Shown here: positions 1 to 8,000 of the stretch, one piece after another
Numbering within the stretch: the stretch's first letter is position 1
Layout: each line of letters begins with the position of its first letter
NCBI GenBank assembly: GCA_023241745.1
Contig: JALQCY010000004.1
Location: forward strand, 124,001-188,000
Source: Isoptericola peretonis
GTDB lineage: Bacteria > Actinomycetota > Actinomycetes > Actinomycetales > Cellulomonadaceae
Direction of reading: 5' to 3'
Length of the DNA: 64,000 nt
Program-made: the position numbers and the translations under genes
Notes under the pieces: generated by a model
What the model was told of the DNA's origin: nothing
The model's database searches: none
The model's input: only the letters and a program-made list of their open reading frames with translations

Positions 1-20
1 TCCCCGCGGGCGGGGGACGC

Positions 21-45
21 TGGCACTCAGGTGATGCGAGTGCCA
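21..45. promoter_or_regulatory. CIRCE-like HrcA operator
   Basis: TGGCACTC and GAGTGCCA form perfect 8-bp inverted arms separated by exactly 9 nt (29-37). This is the architecture of CIRCE (TTAGCACTC-N9-GAGTGCTAA), the operator of the heat-shock repressor HrcA. It ends 30 nt before the penicillin-acylase start and just upstream of that gene's probable -10 box. It could instead serve a divergent chaperone gene lying left of the window. Confidence 0.75.
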
Positions 46-61
46 AGCATACGCCGGACGG

Positions 62-67
62 TAGTCT
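62..67 (+). promoter_or_regulatory. -10 box of a probable leaderless promoter
   Basis: TAGTCT lies 7 nt upstream of the GTG start at 75, so transcription should begin at or next to the start codon. No Shine-Dalgarno sequence is present. The same arrangement recurs before many genes in the window. Confidence 0.55.
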
Positions 68-74
68 CGCCTGC

Positions 75-2810
75 GTGTCAGCGACCGCCAGCCCTGCAGC
101 GCCCGGAAACCCGCCCGACCCCGAGCCCTCGTCGGACGTGACGGACACCGAGGAGACGCCGCCCCGGCAGGCCAGGCGCTCGCGGCTCCGCAGCGCCGTC
201 GTCGGCGTCGCCGTCGTCGTCGTCCTGGCTCTCGTGGCCGGCACCGTCTTCACGGTCGTCACGCTGCGCCGCCCGCTGCCGAGCCACGACGGCTCGCAGC
301 AGCTGCCAGGTCTGACCTCCGCGGTCGAGGTGCGCCGCGACGCGCAGGACGTGCCGCAGGTCTACGCCGACACGCCCGAGGACCTGTTCCGCGCTCAGGG
401 CTACCTGCAGGCGCAGGACCGGTTCTTCGAGATGGACTACCGCCGCCACGTGACGGCGGGCCGGCTGGCGGAGCTCGTCGGCGAGGTCCCCGCCGCGATC
501 GACGCGGACAAGGTCACCCGCACGTTCGGGTGGCGGCAGGTGGCCGAGCAGGAGTGGCACCTGATCTCCGACGAGTCGCGGGACTACCTCCAGGCGTACG
601 CGCAGGGGGTCAACGCGTACCTCGAGGACCGCGACGCCGAGGAGCTCGGCGTCGAGTACACGGTGCTCGGCGCACGCGTGGAGGTCGACGAGCCGGAGCC
701 CTGGGACCCGGTGGACTCGCTCGCCTGGCTCAAGGCGATGGCCTGGGACCTGCGCGGCAACTACGACAGCGAGCTCGACCGCGCCCTCGCGTACAGCACG
801 CTCGGCGAGACCGACCTGGTCGACGAGCTCTTCCCCGCGTACGACGACAGCGGCAACCGCCCGGTGCTGCGCAACCAGGACCTGGCGAACAAACGTTCCG
901 CCGACCGGGCGTCGGACCAGGCGGACGGCGAGGACGGCGACGCGGCCTCGGACGCGGAGCTGACGTCCGCGCTCACCGGAACCGTCACCGGCGACGGCGC
1001 GGCGACCGACGCGCTCGAGGCCGCGGTCGACTCCGCCCGGAGCGCGCTGGAGGCGGTCCCGGTGCTGGTGGGTCGCGGCGACGCGGCCGGCTCCAACTCG
1101 TGGGTCGTCTCGGGCGAGCACACGGCGTCGGGCGAGCCGATGCTCGCCAACGACCCCCACCTGGCGCTCTCGGCCCCCGGCATCTGGTCCCAGGTGGGCC
1201 TGCACTGCAACGAGGTGAGCGACGCGTGCCCGTTCGACGTCGCGGGCTTCTCGTTCGCCGGCTTCCCGGGCGTCGTCATCGGCCACAACGGCGACCTGGC
1301 GTGGGGCCTGACGAACATGGGTGCGGACGTCACCGACTTCGTCATCGAGCGGGTGCGCGGCGACACCTGGCTCAAGGACGCGGACTCGGAGGCGTGGGAG
1401 CAGCTGGAGACGCGCACCGAGACGATCCGGGTGGCGGGCGGGTCGCCCGTCGACCTCACGGTGCGGAGCACCGAGCACGGTCCGATCGTGTCGGACACGC
1501 TCGACGTCGGGGAGGTCGTGGGGTCGCCGACCGAGGCAGGCACGGAGTTCGGCGAGTACGCGGTGGCCCTGCAGTGGACGGCGCTCCAGCCGGGCCGTAC
1601 GGCGGACGCCGTCTTCGCCTTCGACACGGCGAAGGACGCCGAGGACATCCGTGCCGCGGCCGAGCTGTTCGAGGTGCCGGCCCAGAGCATCGTCTTCGCG
1701 ACCACCGACGGGCACATCGGCTACCAGGCGCCGGGGCGGATCCCGGTGCGGTCGAAGGTGAAGGGTCCGGTGCCGTCCGACGGCACCTGGCCGCGCCCCG
1801 GCTGGGACCCGCGCTACGACTGGAAGGGCTGGGTGGACGCGGACGACATGCCGCGCGCCCTCGACCCGGAGGAGGGCTTCGTCGTCGCCGCGAACCAGGC
1901 GGTGCTGCGCGACGGGTCGAAGCCGTACCTCGCGGACGACTGGGACTACGGCTACCGCTCCGAACGCATCCGCACACTGCTCTCCGAGCAGATCGCGGCG
2001 GGCCGGCCCTTCACCGTCGAGGACATGAACCGCATCCAGAACGACGACTGGTCGGCGTTCGCGGAGGCGCTCGTCCCCGTGCTGCTGGACATCGACGTGG
2101 AGGACTCGTTCGGCGCCGCGGGGCAGGAGCTGCTCGCCGACTGGGACTACCGGATGGACGCAGACTCCCCGGCCGCCGCCTATTTCGCGGCCGTGTGGCG
2201 CAACCTCCTGCAGGAGGCGTTCTGGGACGACCTGCCCACGAGCATGCGCCCCGACGGCGGGTCGCAGTGGCTCATGGTGGTGAAGTCGATGCTGGAGCGC
2301 TCCGAGGACACGTTCTGGGACGACCGGACCACCGCGAACGTCGTCGAGTCCCGCGACGAGGTGCTCAGCCGGGCCCTGGTCAGCGCGCGGCGCGACCTCA
2401 CGGTGGAGCTGTCCAAGGAGCCTGCGGACTGGGACTGGGGCACGCTGCACACGCTCCAGCTCGAGCACCCGGTGCTTGGCGGCGCGGACGTTCCCGGGCT
2501 CGTGCGCGACCTTGTGAACCCGAGCTCCGTGCGGATGCCCGGAGGGTCGTCGATCGTCAACGCCACCGGGTGGGACGCCGGCACCGGCAGCTTTGCCGTC
2601 ACGACCGGGCCCTCCATGCGCATGGTGGTCGACATGGCGGACCTGGACGCGTCGACCTGGGTCACGGTGACCGGCGTGTCCGGCCACCCGGCGTCGTCGC
2701 ACTACGACGACCAGCTCGACGACTGGGCCGCCGGCAGGACGTTCGCCTGGCCGTTCACCCGCGGGGCGGTCGAGGAGGCCACGGAGACGCGCGCGACGCT
2801 CGTGCCGTGA
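75..2810 (+). CDS. Penicillin acylase family protein (Ntn hydrolase), membrane-anchored
   Basis: This 911-residue protein has an N-terminal cytoplasmic stretch of about 37 residues, one hydrophobic segment (about 38-65), and a penicillin-amidase precursor body. The family is made as one chain that cleaves itself before a nucleophilic Ser. Here Gly339-Ser340-Asn-Ser-Trp fits that site, leaving an alpha chain before it and a long beta chain after it. The family hydrolyses amide bonds of penicillins, N-acyl homoserine lactones or other N-acyl compounds; the substrate cannot be read from sequence. The region just before Ser340 is Asp/Ala-rich, as expected of a linker peptide. The single N-terminal segment suggests it acts outside the membrane, tethered or as a secreted protein. 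The GTG start sits 7 nt after TAGTCT, consistent with leaderless transcription. Confidence 0.88.
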   Translation: MSATASPAAPGNPPDPEPSSDVTDTEETPPRQARRSRLRSAVVGVAVVVVLALVAGTVFTVVTLRRPLPSHDGSQQLPGLTSAVEVRRDAQDVPQVYADTPEDLFRAQGYLQAQDRFFEMDYRRHVTAGRLAELVGEVPAAIDADKVTRTFGWRQVAEQEWHLISDESRDYLQAYAQGVNAYLEDRDAEELGVEYTVLGARVEVDEPEPWDPVDSLAWLKAMAWDLRGNYDSELDRALAYSTLGETDLVDELFPAYDDSGNRPVLRNQDLANKRSADRASDQADGEDGDAASDAELTSALTGTVTGDGAATDALEAAVDSARSALEAVPVLVGRGDAAGSNSWVVSGEHTASGEPMLANDPHLALSAPGIWSQVGLHCNEVSDACPFDVAGFSFAGFPGVVIGHNGDLAWGLTNMGADVTDFVIERVRGDTWLKDADSEAWEQLETRTETIRVAGGSPVDLTVRSTEHGPIVSDTLDVGEVVGSPTEAGTEFGEYAVALQWTALQPGRTADAVFAFDTAKDAEDIRAAAELFEVPAQSIVFATTDGHIGYQAPGRIPVRSKVKGPVPSDGTWPRPGWDPRYDWKGWVDADDMPRALDPEEGFVVAANQAVLRDGSKPYLADDWDYGYRSERIRTLLSEQIAAGRPFTVEDMNRIQNDDWSAFAEALVPVLLDIDVEDSFGAAGQELLADWDYRMDADSPAAAYFAAVWRNLLQEAFWDDLPTSMRPDGGSQWLMVVKSMLERSEDTFWDDRTTANVVESRDEVLSRALVSARRDLTVELSKEPADWDWGTLHTLQLEHPVLGGADVPGLVRDLVNPSSVRMPGGSSIVNATGWDAGTGSFAVTTGPSMRMVVDMADLDASTWVTVTGVSGHPASSHYDDQLDDWAAGRTFAWPFTRGAVEEATETRATLVP

Positions 2811-2831
2811 CTCCGGGAGCCACCTCGCCGG

Positions 2832-3485
2832 TCAGGCGGGAAGCTCCTGCCAGCCCTCCGGGGTGACCACGGCGTGCACCGAGACGTCGTGGTCCTCCGC
2901 GGGCAGCGGGTGCGTGGCCGAGTCGTACAGCTCCTCGGGGAAGACCAGCGCCACGACGGGCACGCCCGGGCGACGCATCTTCAGCGACCGGTCGTACCAG
3001 CCGCCGCCCTGTCCGAGGCGTACGCCCCGGTCGTCGACGGCGAGGGCGGGCGCGACGACGACGTCCGCCTGCGTGATGGCGTCGACGCCGAGCGCGGGGC
3101 CGCCGGGCTCGGGCGGGCGCCCGGGTGCACGCTCCAGCAGGTCGTCGGGTCCCGCGTACTCGGCCCAGTCGCGGGCGAGGCCCGCGCCGAGCACGGGCAG
3201 CAGCACGCGGGCGCCGCGGTCGGAGAGCTGCTGCAGCAGCACGTGGGTGCCGGGCTCGGTGGGGCGGGAGACATAGGTGGCGACGACCTGCGCCTCGCGG
3301 ACGGCGGGCACCGTGGCGAGGACGTCGGCGAGGGCCCGCGCGGCCGCGTCGCGGAGGCGGGGGGAGCGCTCGGCGCGGTGGGCGCGGATGGCCCGTCGCA
3401 GCTCCTCCTTGGCGTCCGCGGCCTCCATCCCGGCGACGATCGGGTACGGCTGGCGTGCGTGTGAGCCCTTGCGGTCGCCGTGCAT
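2832..3485 (-). CDS. 5-formyltetrahydrofolate cyclo-ligase
   Basis: This 217-residue protein belongs to the 5-FCL family, which converts 5-formyl-THF to 5,10-methenyl-THF using ATP. The signature GQGGGWYDR near the C-terminus matches the family GxGxGYYDR nucleotide loop. An inner ATG at 3428 would give 198 residues, closer to the usual family length. I prefer the ATG at 3485 because a CACAAT -10 box lies 6 nt upstream, matching the leaderless pattern of this genome. It ends convergently 21 nt from the penicillin acylase and is divergent from the acetyltransferase. In mycobacteria the same gene is separated from rimJ by galU and a moeA-like glp gene, both absent here. Confidence 0.85.
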   Translation of the reverse strand: MHGDRKGSHARQPYPIVAGMEAADAKEELRRAIRAHRAERSPRLRDAAARALADVLATVPAVREAQVVATYVSRPTEPGTHVLLQQLSDRGARVLLPVLGAGLARDWAEYAGPDDLLERAPGRPPEPGGPALGVDAITQADVVVAPALAVDDRGVRLGQGGGWYDRSLKMRRPGVPVVALVFPEELYDSATHPLPAEDHDVSVHAVVTPEGWQELPA

Positions 3486-3596
3486 GGGGCCATTGTGGCA
3501 GGGTCGGCGTTCCGGGAGCCCCGGCGCGCGCCGGTGACGCCGAGAACGGCTCCGCCCACGGGCGCGGGGCGGAGCGTCGGGACGGAACGAGGTGGC

Positions 3597-4238
3597 ATGG
3601 CGCACAAGCACGCGCGGGGATGGGCCGTGTCCCGGCCCTGGCCGGTGACGCTGCGCGAGGACGGGCCCACCGGCACGGTGGTGCTGCGCCCGCTGCGGCG
3701 CAAGGACGGCCCTGAGTGGCTGCGGCTGCGGGCGCGCAACGCGAGCTGGCTCGAGCCGTGGGAGGCGACCTCGCCGGGCGAGCGGCCCGCCGCCGCGACG
3801 TTCGGCGACTACCTGCGGGCCCTGTCCGCGCAGGCCCGGGCCGGCACCACCCTGCCGTTCGCCGTCGAGCTCGACGGCGCGCTCGTGGGGCAGCTGACGG
3901 TGTCGCAGATCGCGTACGGCTCCCTGTGCTCCGCCAGCATCGGGTACTGGGTGTCGCAGGAGGTGGCCGGCCGGGGCGTCATCCCGACGGCGGTGGCGAT
4001 GGCGGGCGACTACTGCCTGGCGGTGCTCGGGCTGCACCGCATCGAGATCAACATCCGCCCCGAGAACGCGCCGAGCCTGCGGGTGGTGGAGAAGCTCGGC
4101 TTCCGCGACGAGGGCGTGCGCGAGCGCTACCTGCACATCCAGGGCAGCTGGCGGGACCATCGCAGCTTCGCGCTCACCACCGAGGACGTGCCCGAGGGGC
4201 TCCTGGCCCGCTGGCAGCAGGTCCGCGAGGCCGGCTGA
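3597..4238 (+). CDS. rimJ: GNAT family N-acetyltransferase, RimJ/RimL type
   Basis: This 213-residue protein has the RimJ/RimL-like GNAT fold, recognisable from the YWVSQEVAGRGVIPTAVAM acetyl-CoA loop, the following LGLHRIEINI strand and NAPSLRVVEKLGFRDEG near the C-terminus. Members acetylate N-terminal Ala/Ser of ribosomal proteins or other amines. The ATG at 3597 has AGGTGG just upstream. The gene lies directly before the SepX-type gene. The rimJ-sepX adjacency is conserved across actinobacteria, where the neighbourhood is linked to division and polar growth. The actual substrate is unknown. Confidence 0.8.
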   Translation: MAHKHARGWAVSRPWPVTLREDGPTGTVVLRPLRRKDGPEWLRLRARNASWLEPWEATSPGERPAAATFGDYLRALSAQARAGTTLPFAVELDGALVGQLTVSQIAYGSLCSASIGYWVSQEVAGRGVIPTAVAMAGDYCLAVLGLHRIEINIRPENAPSLRVVEKLGFRDEGVRERYLHIQGSWRDHRSFALTTEDVPEGLLARWQQVREAG

Positions 4239-4305
4239 CGCCGAGACGCGGACCCGACAACGGACACGCCGCGACGGCGTGCGTCGGCGCGGTCGAGGCG
4301 TCCCC

Positions 4306-4311
4306 TACCGT
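4306..4311 (+). promoter_or_regulatory. -10 box of a probable leaderless promoter
   Basis: TACCGT ends 6 nt before the GTG of the SepX-like gene. There is no ribosome binding site between them. Confidence 0.45.
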
Positions 4312-4317
4312 CGTGAC

Positions 4318-5646
4318 GTGGAAACGTCGCCGGCAGGACTCGCAGTGCTCGCGCTGTTCGTCCTGTGGCTGGGCTTCTGGGTGCCGCACCGGCTGCGGCA
4401 CCGCCAGCAGCTGCTCGAGTCCCGGGTGGACGACAGATTCTCCGGGGGGCTCCGGGTGCTGGCGGTGGCGGGGCCGGGCGGTGCGCGCGGGGTGACGACC
4501 CCGACCGGCGGCTCGGTGCCGCTGCTGGTGCCGGGCGCGACGTCGGACGGCGGACGAGGGGAGCGACCGATGGGTCTGGACGACGACCGGGGCGCGTCGC
4601 GCGCCCTGACGGACCCGCGCGCCACGAGCCGCGAGGTCGACCGGCCGCGGGAGTCCCGCCTGGCTCTGCTGGAGCAGCGCGCCGCACGGGCGCGACGCCG
4701 CCTGCTGCTCACCGTCCTGCTGCTCCTGGTGACCGCCGCGGCGTGGGTCGTCGTGGCGCTGGGCCCGGTCGGCTGGTACGCGGGCGCTGTCCCGAGCGCG
4801 CTGCTGCTCGTCGTCCTCGTGCTGGGGCGGGTCGCCGTGCTGCAGGCGCGGCGCGCCGACGCGCGCTGGGCGGCCGATCGCAAGACGGCACGGCAGCAGG
4901 CGACCCAGGCCCGCGCCCTCGCGAACGGTGGCCCGCACGCGCCGCGCAACCGTGCACGCGTCACGGGTCACGCGGTGCGGCCGTCCACCACGCACACCCA
5001 GATGATCCCGCGCGTGACGGTGGCGGCAGACCAGCATGCGACGGCTCGCGCCGACCGGCGCGCGTCGCGCACCACGGCGTCGCCCGCGCCCGCCGTGCCG
5101 TCCGTGCCGTCCGCGTCGTCGTCCCGCGTCGCCGTAGACGAGGCGCGCGGCGACGAGAGCGCGGAGCCCGAGCCGGCCGGCGTTCGCCGCCCGACGAACG
5201 CAGGCCGCGAGGTCTTCGACGTCGGCGCCGACGAGCCGACGGCGACGCCGGAACCGGTCGTGGTCGTGGACCCGGGACCGGGCGCGCCGGCAGGGCCCCC
5301 GCCCGTCGGCAGCGACCCGTGGGAGCCGGTCCCCGTGCCGCTGCCGACCTACGTGACGAAGCCGGCCGCGCCCCGCCGCGAACCGCGCCCGCTCGCCGGG
5401 CCGACAGCGGCAGGCCGCGTGCCGCCCGCCCCCGACCGTGGTGCGGCGCTGGCCGCGACGATGCACGCGGCGCTCGGGCCGACGGCCACGCCCGCGGGGG
5501 CGCCCGACGCGGACCGTGCGCCGGGCACCGTCCGTGCGACGTCCCCGGGCGCGGACGTGAGCGTGGGGGACGAGCCGCGGCCGCGCACCGAGACGCTCGG
5601 CCTGCCGCTGGACGAGATCCTCGCCCGGCGTCGCGCGGCGGGCTGA
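4318..5646 (+). CDS. sepX: SepX/GLPR-type divisome membrane protein
   Basis: This 442-residue protein starts with one hydrophobic segment (about residues 6-22) followed by WVPHRLRHRQQLLESRVDDRFS. That start is characteristic of the actinobacterial family containing Streptomyces SepX, the corynebacterial Glp receptor GLPR and mycobacterial Rv0996. A second hydrophobic hairpin lies near 125-175, and the rest is a long Pro/Ala/Arg-rich, probably disordered tail. Family members are membrane proteins at division septa or cell poles and bind FtsZ-associated partners. The position right after the rimJ-like gene is the conserved one, but the partner gene glp is missing nearby. The GTG start has a TACCGT -10 box 6 nt upstream. 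The family call rests on the N-terminus and synteny; the tail is poorly conserved. Confidence 0.65.
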   Translation: METSPAGLAVLALFVLWLGFWVPHRLRHRQQLLESRVDDRFSGGLRVLAVAGPGGARGVTTPTGGSVPLLVPGATSDGGRGERPMGLDDDRGASRALTDPRATSREVDRPRESRLALLEQRAARARRRLLLTVLLLLVTAAAWVVVALGPVGWYAGAVPSALLLVVLVLGRVAVLQARRADARWAADRKTARQQATQARALANGGPHAPRNRARVTGHAVRPSTTHTQMIPRVTVAADQHATARADRRASRTTASPAPAVPSVPSASSSRVAVDEARGDESAEPEPAGVRRPTNAGREVFDVGADEPTATPEPVVVVDPGPGAPAGPPPVGSDPWEPVPVPLPTYVTKPAAPRREPRPLAGPTAAGRVPPAPDRGAALAATMHAALGPTATPAGAPDADRAPGTVRATSPGADVSVGDEPRPRTETLGLPLDEILARRRAAG

Positions 5647-5652
5647 GCCGAT

Positions 5653-5681
5653 TTGGCGACCTGCCGCGGCAGGGTGCTAAT
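5653..5681 (+). promoter_or_regulatory. Candidate tRNA-Ala promoter
   Basis: TTGGCG (5653-5658) and GCTAAT (5676-5681) are separated by 17 nt. The -10 box lies 15 nt before the mature tRNA 5-prime end. Confidence 0.4.
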
Positions 5682-5696
5682 GTTGGCACCGCTCTC

Positions 5697-5769
5697 GGGG
5701 CTATGGCGCAGTTGGTAGCGCGTCTCGTTCGCAATGAGAAGGTCGGGGGTTCGAATCCCCCTAGCTCCA
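5697..5769 (+). tRNA. tRNA-Ala (anticodon CGC)
   Basis: The 73-nt sequence folds as a cloverleaf. The acceptor stem is GGGGCTA/TAGCTCC, the D arm GCGC/GCGC, the anticodon stem TCTCG/TGAGA with loop TTCGCAA, and the T arm GGGGG/CCCCC around TTCGAAT. Positions 34-36 read CGC, which decodes GCG, a preferred Ala codon in this high-GC genome. The discriminator is A and the CCA end is not encoded. Confidence 0.97.
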
Positions 5770-5776
5770 CCGAGAG

Positions 5777-5806
5777 AAGGCCCGGAACCCTCAGGTTCCG
5801 GGCCTT
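5777..5806 (+). terminator. Hairpin terminator after tRNA-Ala
   Basis: AAGGCCCGGAACC and GGTTCCGGGCCTT form a perfect 13-bp stem with a CTCA loop, starting 7 nt after the tRNA. There is no clear T tract, as usual in actinobacteria. It also sits at the end of the convergent Asp23 operon and may act in both directions. Confidence 0.75.
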
Positions 5807-5848
5807 CGTCGTTCACCGGTCCGCGCGGTGCGGTCCTCCCCACGCTCC

Positions 5849-6436
5849 TCAGTCGACGCGGGCGGCGCGGTCTCGACGACGCGCGGTCCTGAAGGTGATG
5901 GTGGTGCGCGAGCGGAGCCTGTCGTCGGGAAAGACCGTCGCGGTGTCCGCGAGGACGTCGTCGATGCGGCCCGCGAGGTCGGGAAGGTCGGTGGCCGGGT
6001 CCACGGTGACGCGCAGGCTCAGCACGAGCTCGGCCCCTTCGTCGTGCAGCGTGGCGGAGGCTCCCTGCACGGACGGGATCTGCTGGGCGGCGTGGGCGGT
6101 CGCCTGGGCGACGGCGCTCCGGGAGATGCGAAGCCGCGCGGCGCGGGTGGATCCGGGCAGGTCTTGTTCGTGCGCCGAGCGCGTGGGCAGGTGCGCCAGC
6201 ATCCACCACAGGGCGATCACGGCAAGGAGGACGGCGATCGCACCTGCCGCCCAGGGCCACCACGCCTGGGAGCTGGCCTCGGCGGCGTTGGTGGTGTCGA
6301 TCGAGGCGGGGACGCCGTCGAGGAGCTGCGCGAGGGTCCCGGTGGTCCACAGCAGCGCGGCGACGCCGACGGCGAGCAGGACGAGGCCCGCGACCGCGAG
6401 CAGGACGCGGTCGAGGCGCAGGACGGTGCGGTTCAT
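5849..6436 (-). CDS. amaP: Alkaline shock response membrane anchor protein AmaP
   Basis: This 195-residue protein has two hydrophobic segments (about 11-31 and 62-83) followed by a cytoplasmic domain with an Asp23-like pattern (SVQGASATLH, then a VDPATDLPDLAGRI stretch). This is the layout of AmaP, which anchors Asp23 at the membrane. It is the last gene of a six-gene operon and overlaps the previous gene by 4 nt (ATGA), so the two are translationally coupled. The convergent tRNA hairpin lies 43 nt past its end. Confidence 0.75.
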   Translation of the reverse strand: MNRTVLRLDRVLLAVAGLVLLAVGVAALLWTTGTLAQLLDGVPASIDTTNAAEASSQAWWPWAAGAIAVLLAVIALWWMLAHLPTRSAHEQDLPGSTRAARLRISRSAVAQATAHAAQQIPSVQGASATLHDEGAELVLSLRVTVDPATDLPDLAGRIDDVLADTATVFPDDRLRSRTTITFRTARRRDRAARVD

Positions 6437-6993
6437 GATCGTTGCCCTTCGCTGCCTCGCACGGTCAGGCGGGGTGGGCGTTCCAGCGCCGACAGCTGGC
6501 GGGTGACCTCGTCGTGGACGTCGGTGAGGATGTCCGGGGACCCGGTCGAGCGGACCGTGACCCGCACGGCGCGCCGGGTGACCGTGGTGCTGGTGTCGAG
6601 GACGCCGGGCACGTCGCGGGCAGTGGCGTCCACCCAGCGGGCGATGGCGCGTGACCGGAGGTGGATGCCGCTGGCGGCGACGATCCGCCGGGTGGTGCGT
6701 GGACGGGGGCGGACGGCCTGCCACACCAACCACAGGCCGAGCAGGGCAAGGACCACGCCACAGATCCCGACCCATGGCTCGGGCTGCAGGTCGTCCATGG
6801 CATCCACGGCCGTGCCGATCCAGCTGGTGCCCTGCCCGCGCGCTGCCACCAGCGCGGCCTGTCCGGCGAGCACCGCGACGCCCAGCAGGGCGATCGCCAC
6901 GACGAAGGCCCACGAGGTCAGGGCGAGCGCGGCCCGGGGGGACCTGGCCGGGGGCGGCACCTGCTGCGTGCGCTCTGCGGTGGGTGCGCTCAT
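6433..6993 (-). CDS. Asp23-operon membrane protein (DUF6286 type)
   Basis: This 186-residue protein has two transmembrane segments (about 26-48 and 66-88) and a C-terminal domain with the VPGVLDTSTTVTRRAVRVTV pattern seen in Asp23-associated membrane proteins. The start at 6993 overlaps the upstream stop as ATGA and has a GGAGGGAGC ribosome binding site. The operon position and topology indicate a second membrane anchor beside AmaP. The biochemical role is unknown. Confidence 0.65.
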   Translation of the reverse strand: MSAPTAERTQQVPPPARSPRAALALTSWAFVVAIALLGVAVLAGQAALVAARGQGTSWIGTAVDAMDDLQPEPWVGICGVVLALLGLWLVWQAVRPRPRTTRRIVAASGIHLRSRAIARWVDATARDVPGVLDTSTTVTRRAVRVTVRSTGSPDILTDVHDEVTRQLSALERPPRLTVRGSEGQRS

Positions 6994-7439
6994 CGGACTC
7001 GCTCCTCCCTGGGTGAACCGGCCGCCCGCTCGACGTCGGACGGGTCCACGATGCGTGCGACGGTGGTACGGATCTCGTCCACGCTCACTCCGGCGAGCGT
7101 GTCGAGCTGGTCGGTCACCGCTGCGCAGACCTGTCGAGCGACGTGCGCGGCCGGGTACGGCCACACCAGCGCGATCTCGAGCAGGACCCGGGCGCGGCCG
7201 GCGGACCGGGTACAGGTGACCTGGGGATAGGTCCTGCCCAGGGCACGATCCAGGGTCCCTGCGGTCGCGGCGACCGGCGCCACGCCCGGGACGCTGAGCA
7301 CGGCGGTGCGGACGACCTTCTCGACCACCCGGTCACCGACGTGCAGCTCACCCCGGTCCTGGGCGTCGACGGGCTCGGGCGCCGAGCCCTGTGGTGGATC
7401 GTCGGCAGGCGCCGTCCGAGTGCTCGACGGATCAGCCAT
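6990..7439 (-). CDS. Asp23/Gls24 family envelope stress protein
   Basis: This 149-residue protein carries an Asp23/Gls24 pattern: RVVEKVVRTAVLSVPGV followed by a beta-rich block and VARQVCAAVTDQLDTLAGVSV. It lacks a signal peptide. The N-terminal 35 residues are Pro/Asp-rich and probably flexible. The ATG at 7439 lies inside the 3-prime end of the preceding small membrane protein gene (8-nt overlap). Asp23 proteins form membrane-associated assemblies at the cell envelope. This is one of four Asp23-like proteins encoded here. Confidence 0.7.
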   Translation of the reverse strand: MADPSSTRTAPADDPPQGSAPEPVDAQDRGELHVGDRVVEKVVRTAVLSVPGVAPVAATAGTLDRALGRTYPQVTCTRSAGRARVLLEIALVWPYPAAHVARQVCAAVTDQLDTLAGVSVDEIRTTVARIVDPSDVERAAGSPREERVR

Positions 7440-7611
7440 GACGTCGGCCCTGGAAGGCGGCGCCGAGGTCGATGCGCCCCTCGATCTGGGCCGCGACGAG
7501 CCATGCGACGCCACCGAGCACGACGGCGAGGACAAACCCCCAGAACCCTCCAAGGATCGCTGCGATGGCCAGCAGGAGGCCCGTGAAGAGACCGATCGTG
7601 GACACAGACAT
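7432..7611 (-). CDS. Small integral membrane protein (DUF2273-like), 59 aa
   Basis: This short gene encodes a 59-residue protein starting MSVSTIGLFTGLLL. Two Gly-rich hydrophobic stretches (about 5-22 and 24-42) are followed by an AAQIEGRIDLG tail. DUF2273-type proteins of this size are regular members of Asp23/AmaP operons. The ATG at 7611 has AGGAGAG upstream, and the stop overlaps the next start by 8 nt. Coupling on both sides and a sensible hydrophobic profile make it a real gene. Confidence 0.78.
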   Translation of the reverse strand: MSVSTIGLFTGLLLAIAAILGGFWGFVLAVVLGGVAWLVAAQIEGRIDLGAAFQGRRHG

Positions 7612-7619
7612 GCGCTCTC

Positions 7620-8000
7620 CTAAGTCGATGCCCGCTCAGGGCGCGGACGGTGGGTGGGTGGGGCCTCGACGTCCTCGATGTACACGCGCACCGGCCCGTG
7701 GACCAGTGCGCGCACCACCTCGTGAACGCCGCGTGCGACCGACGGGATGGGGTGGCGAGCCGAGACCACCAGATGCACCTCGGTCTCGTCGGGGCGTAGT
7801 CGCACCCCGGGGACGGCGCGCCCCGGCAGATACGTGGCGACCTCGCCGAACGCCCCGGCGTGCAGCCGCACCACCCCTGGCACGGCGAGCACCGACTCCG
7901 CGACCCGATCCGCCAGGTCGACCTGGTCGTGGTCGCTCTGGCCGGTGCCAGGGGCGCGGGCGGACGACGACCCGGAGCCCGTCGGCGGGGGGCTGGTCAT
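7620..8000 (-). CDS. Asp23-like protein, short
   Basis: This 126-residue protein has LADRVAESVLAVPGVVRLHAG followed by VHLVVSARHPIPSVARGVHEVV, the two-part Asp23 signature (an amphipathic helix ending in VxGV, then beta strands and a second helix). It overlaps the first gene of the operon by 4 nt (ATGA). No membrane segment is present. It is probably a cytoplasmic partner of the operon's other Asp23 proteins. Confidence 0.65.
   Translation of the reverse strand: MTSPPPTGSGSSSARAPGTGQSDHDQVDLADRVAESVLAVPGVVRLHAGAFGEVATYLPGRAVPGVRLRPDETEVHLVVSARHPIPSVARGVHEVVRALVHGPVRVYIEDVEAPPTHRPRPERAST

Noticed and set aside
78..2702. Long minus-strand open frame (874 codons) opposite the penicillin acylase
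   Set aside because: It is Arg/Val/His-rich, lacks domains and arises from GC-biased third positions of the real gene.
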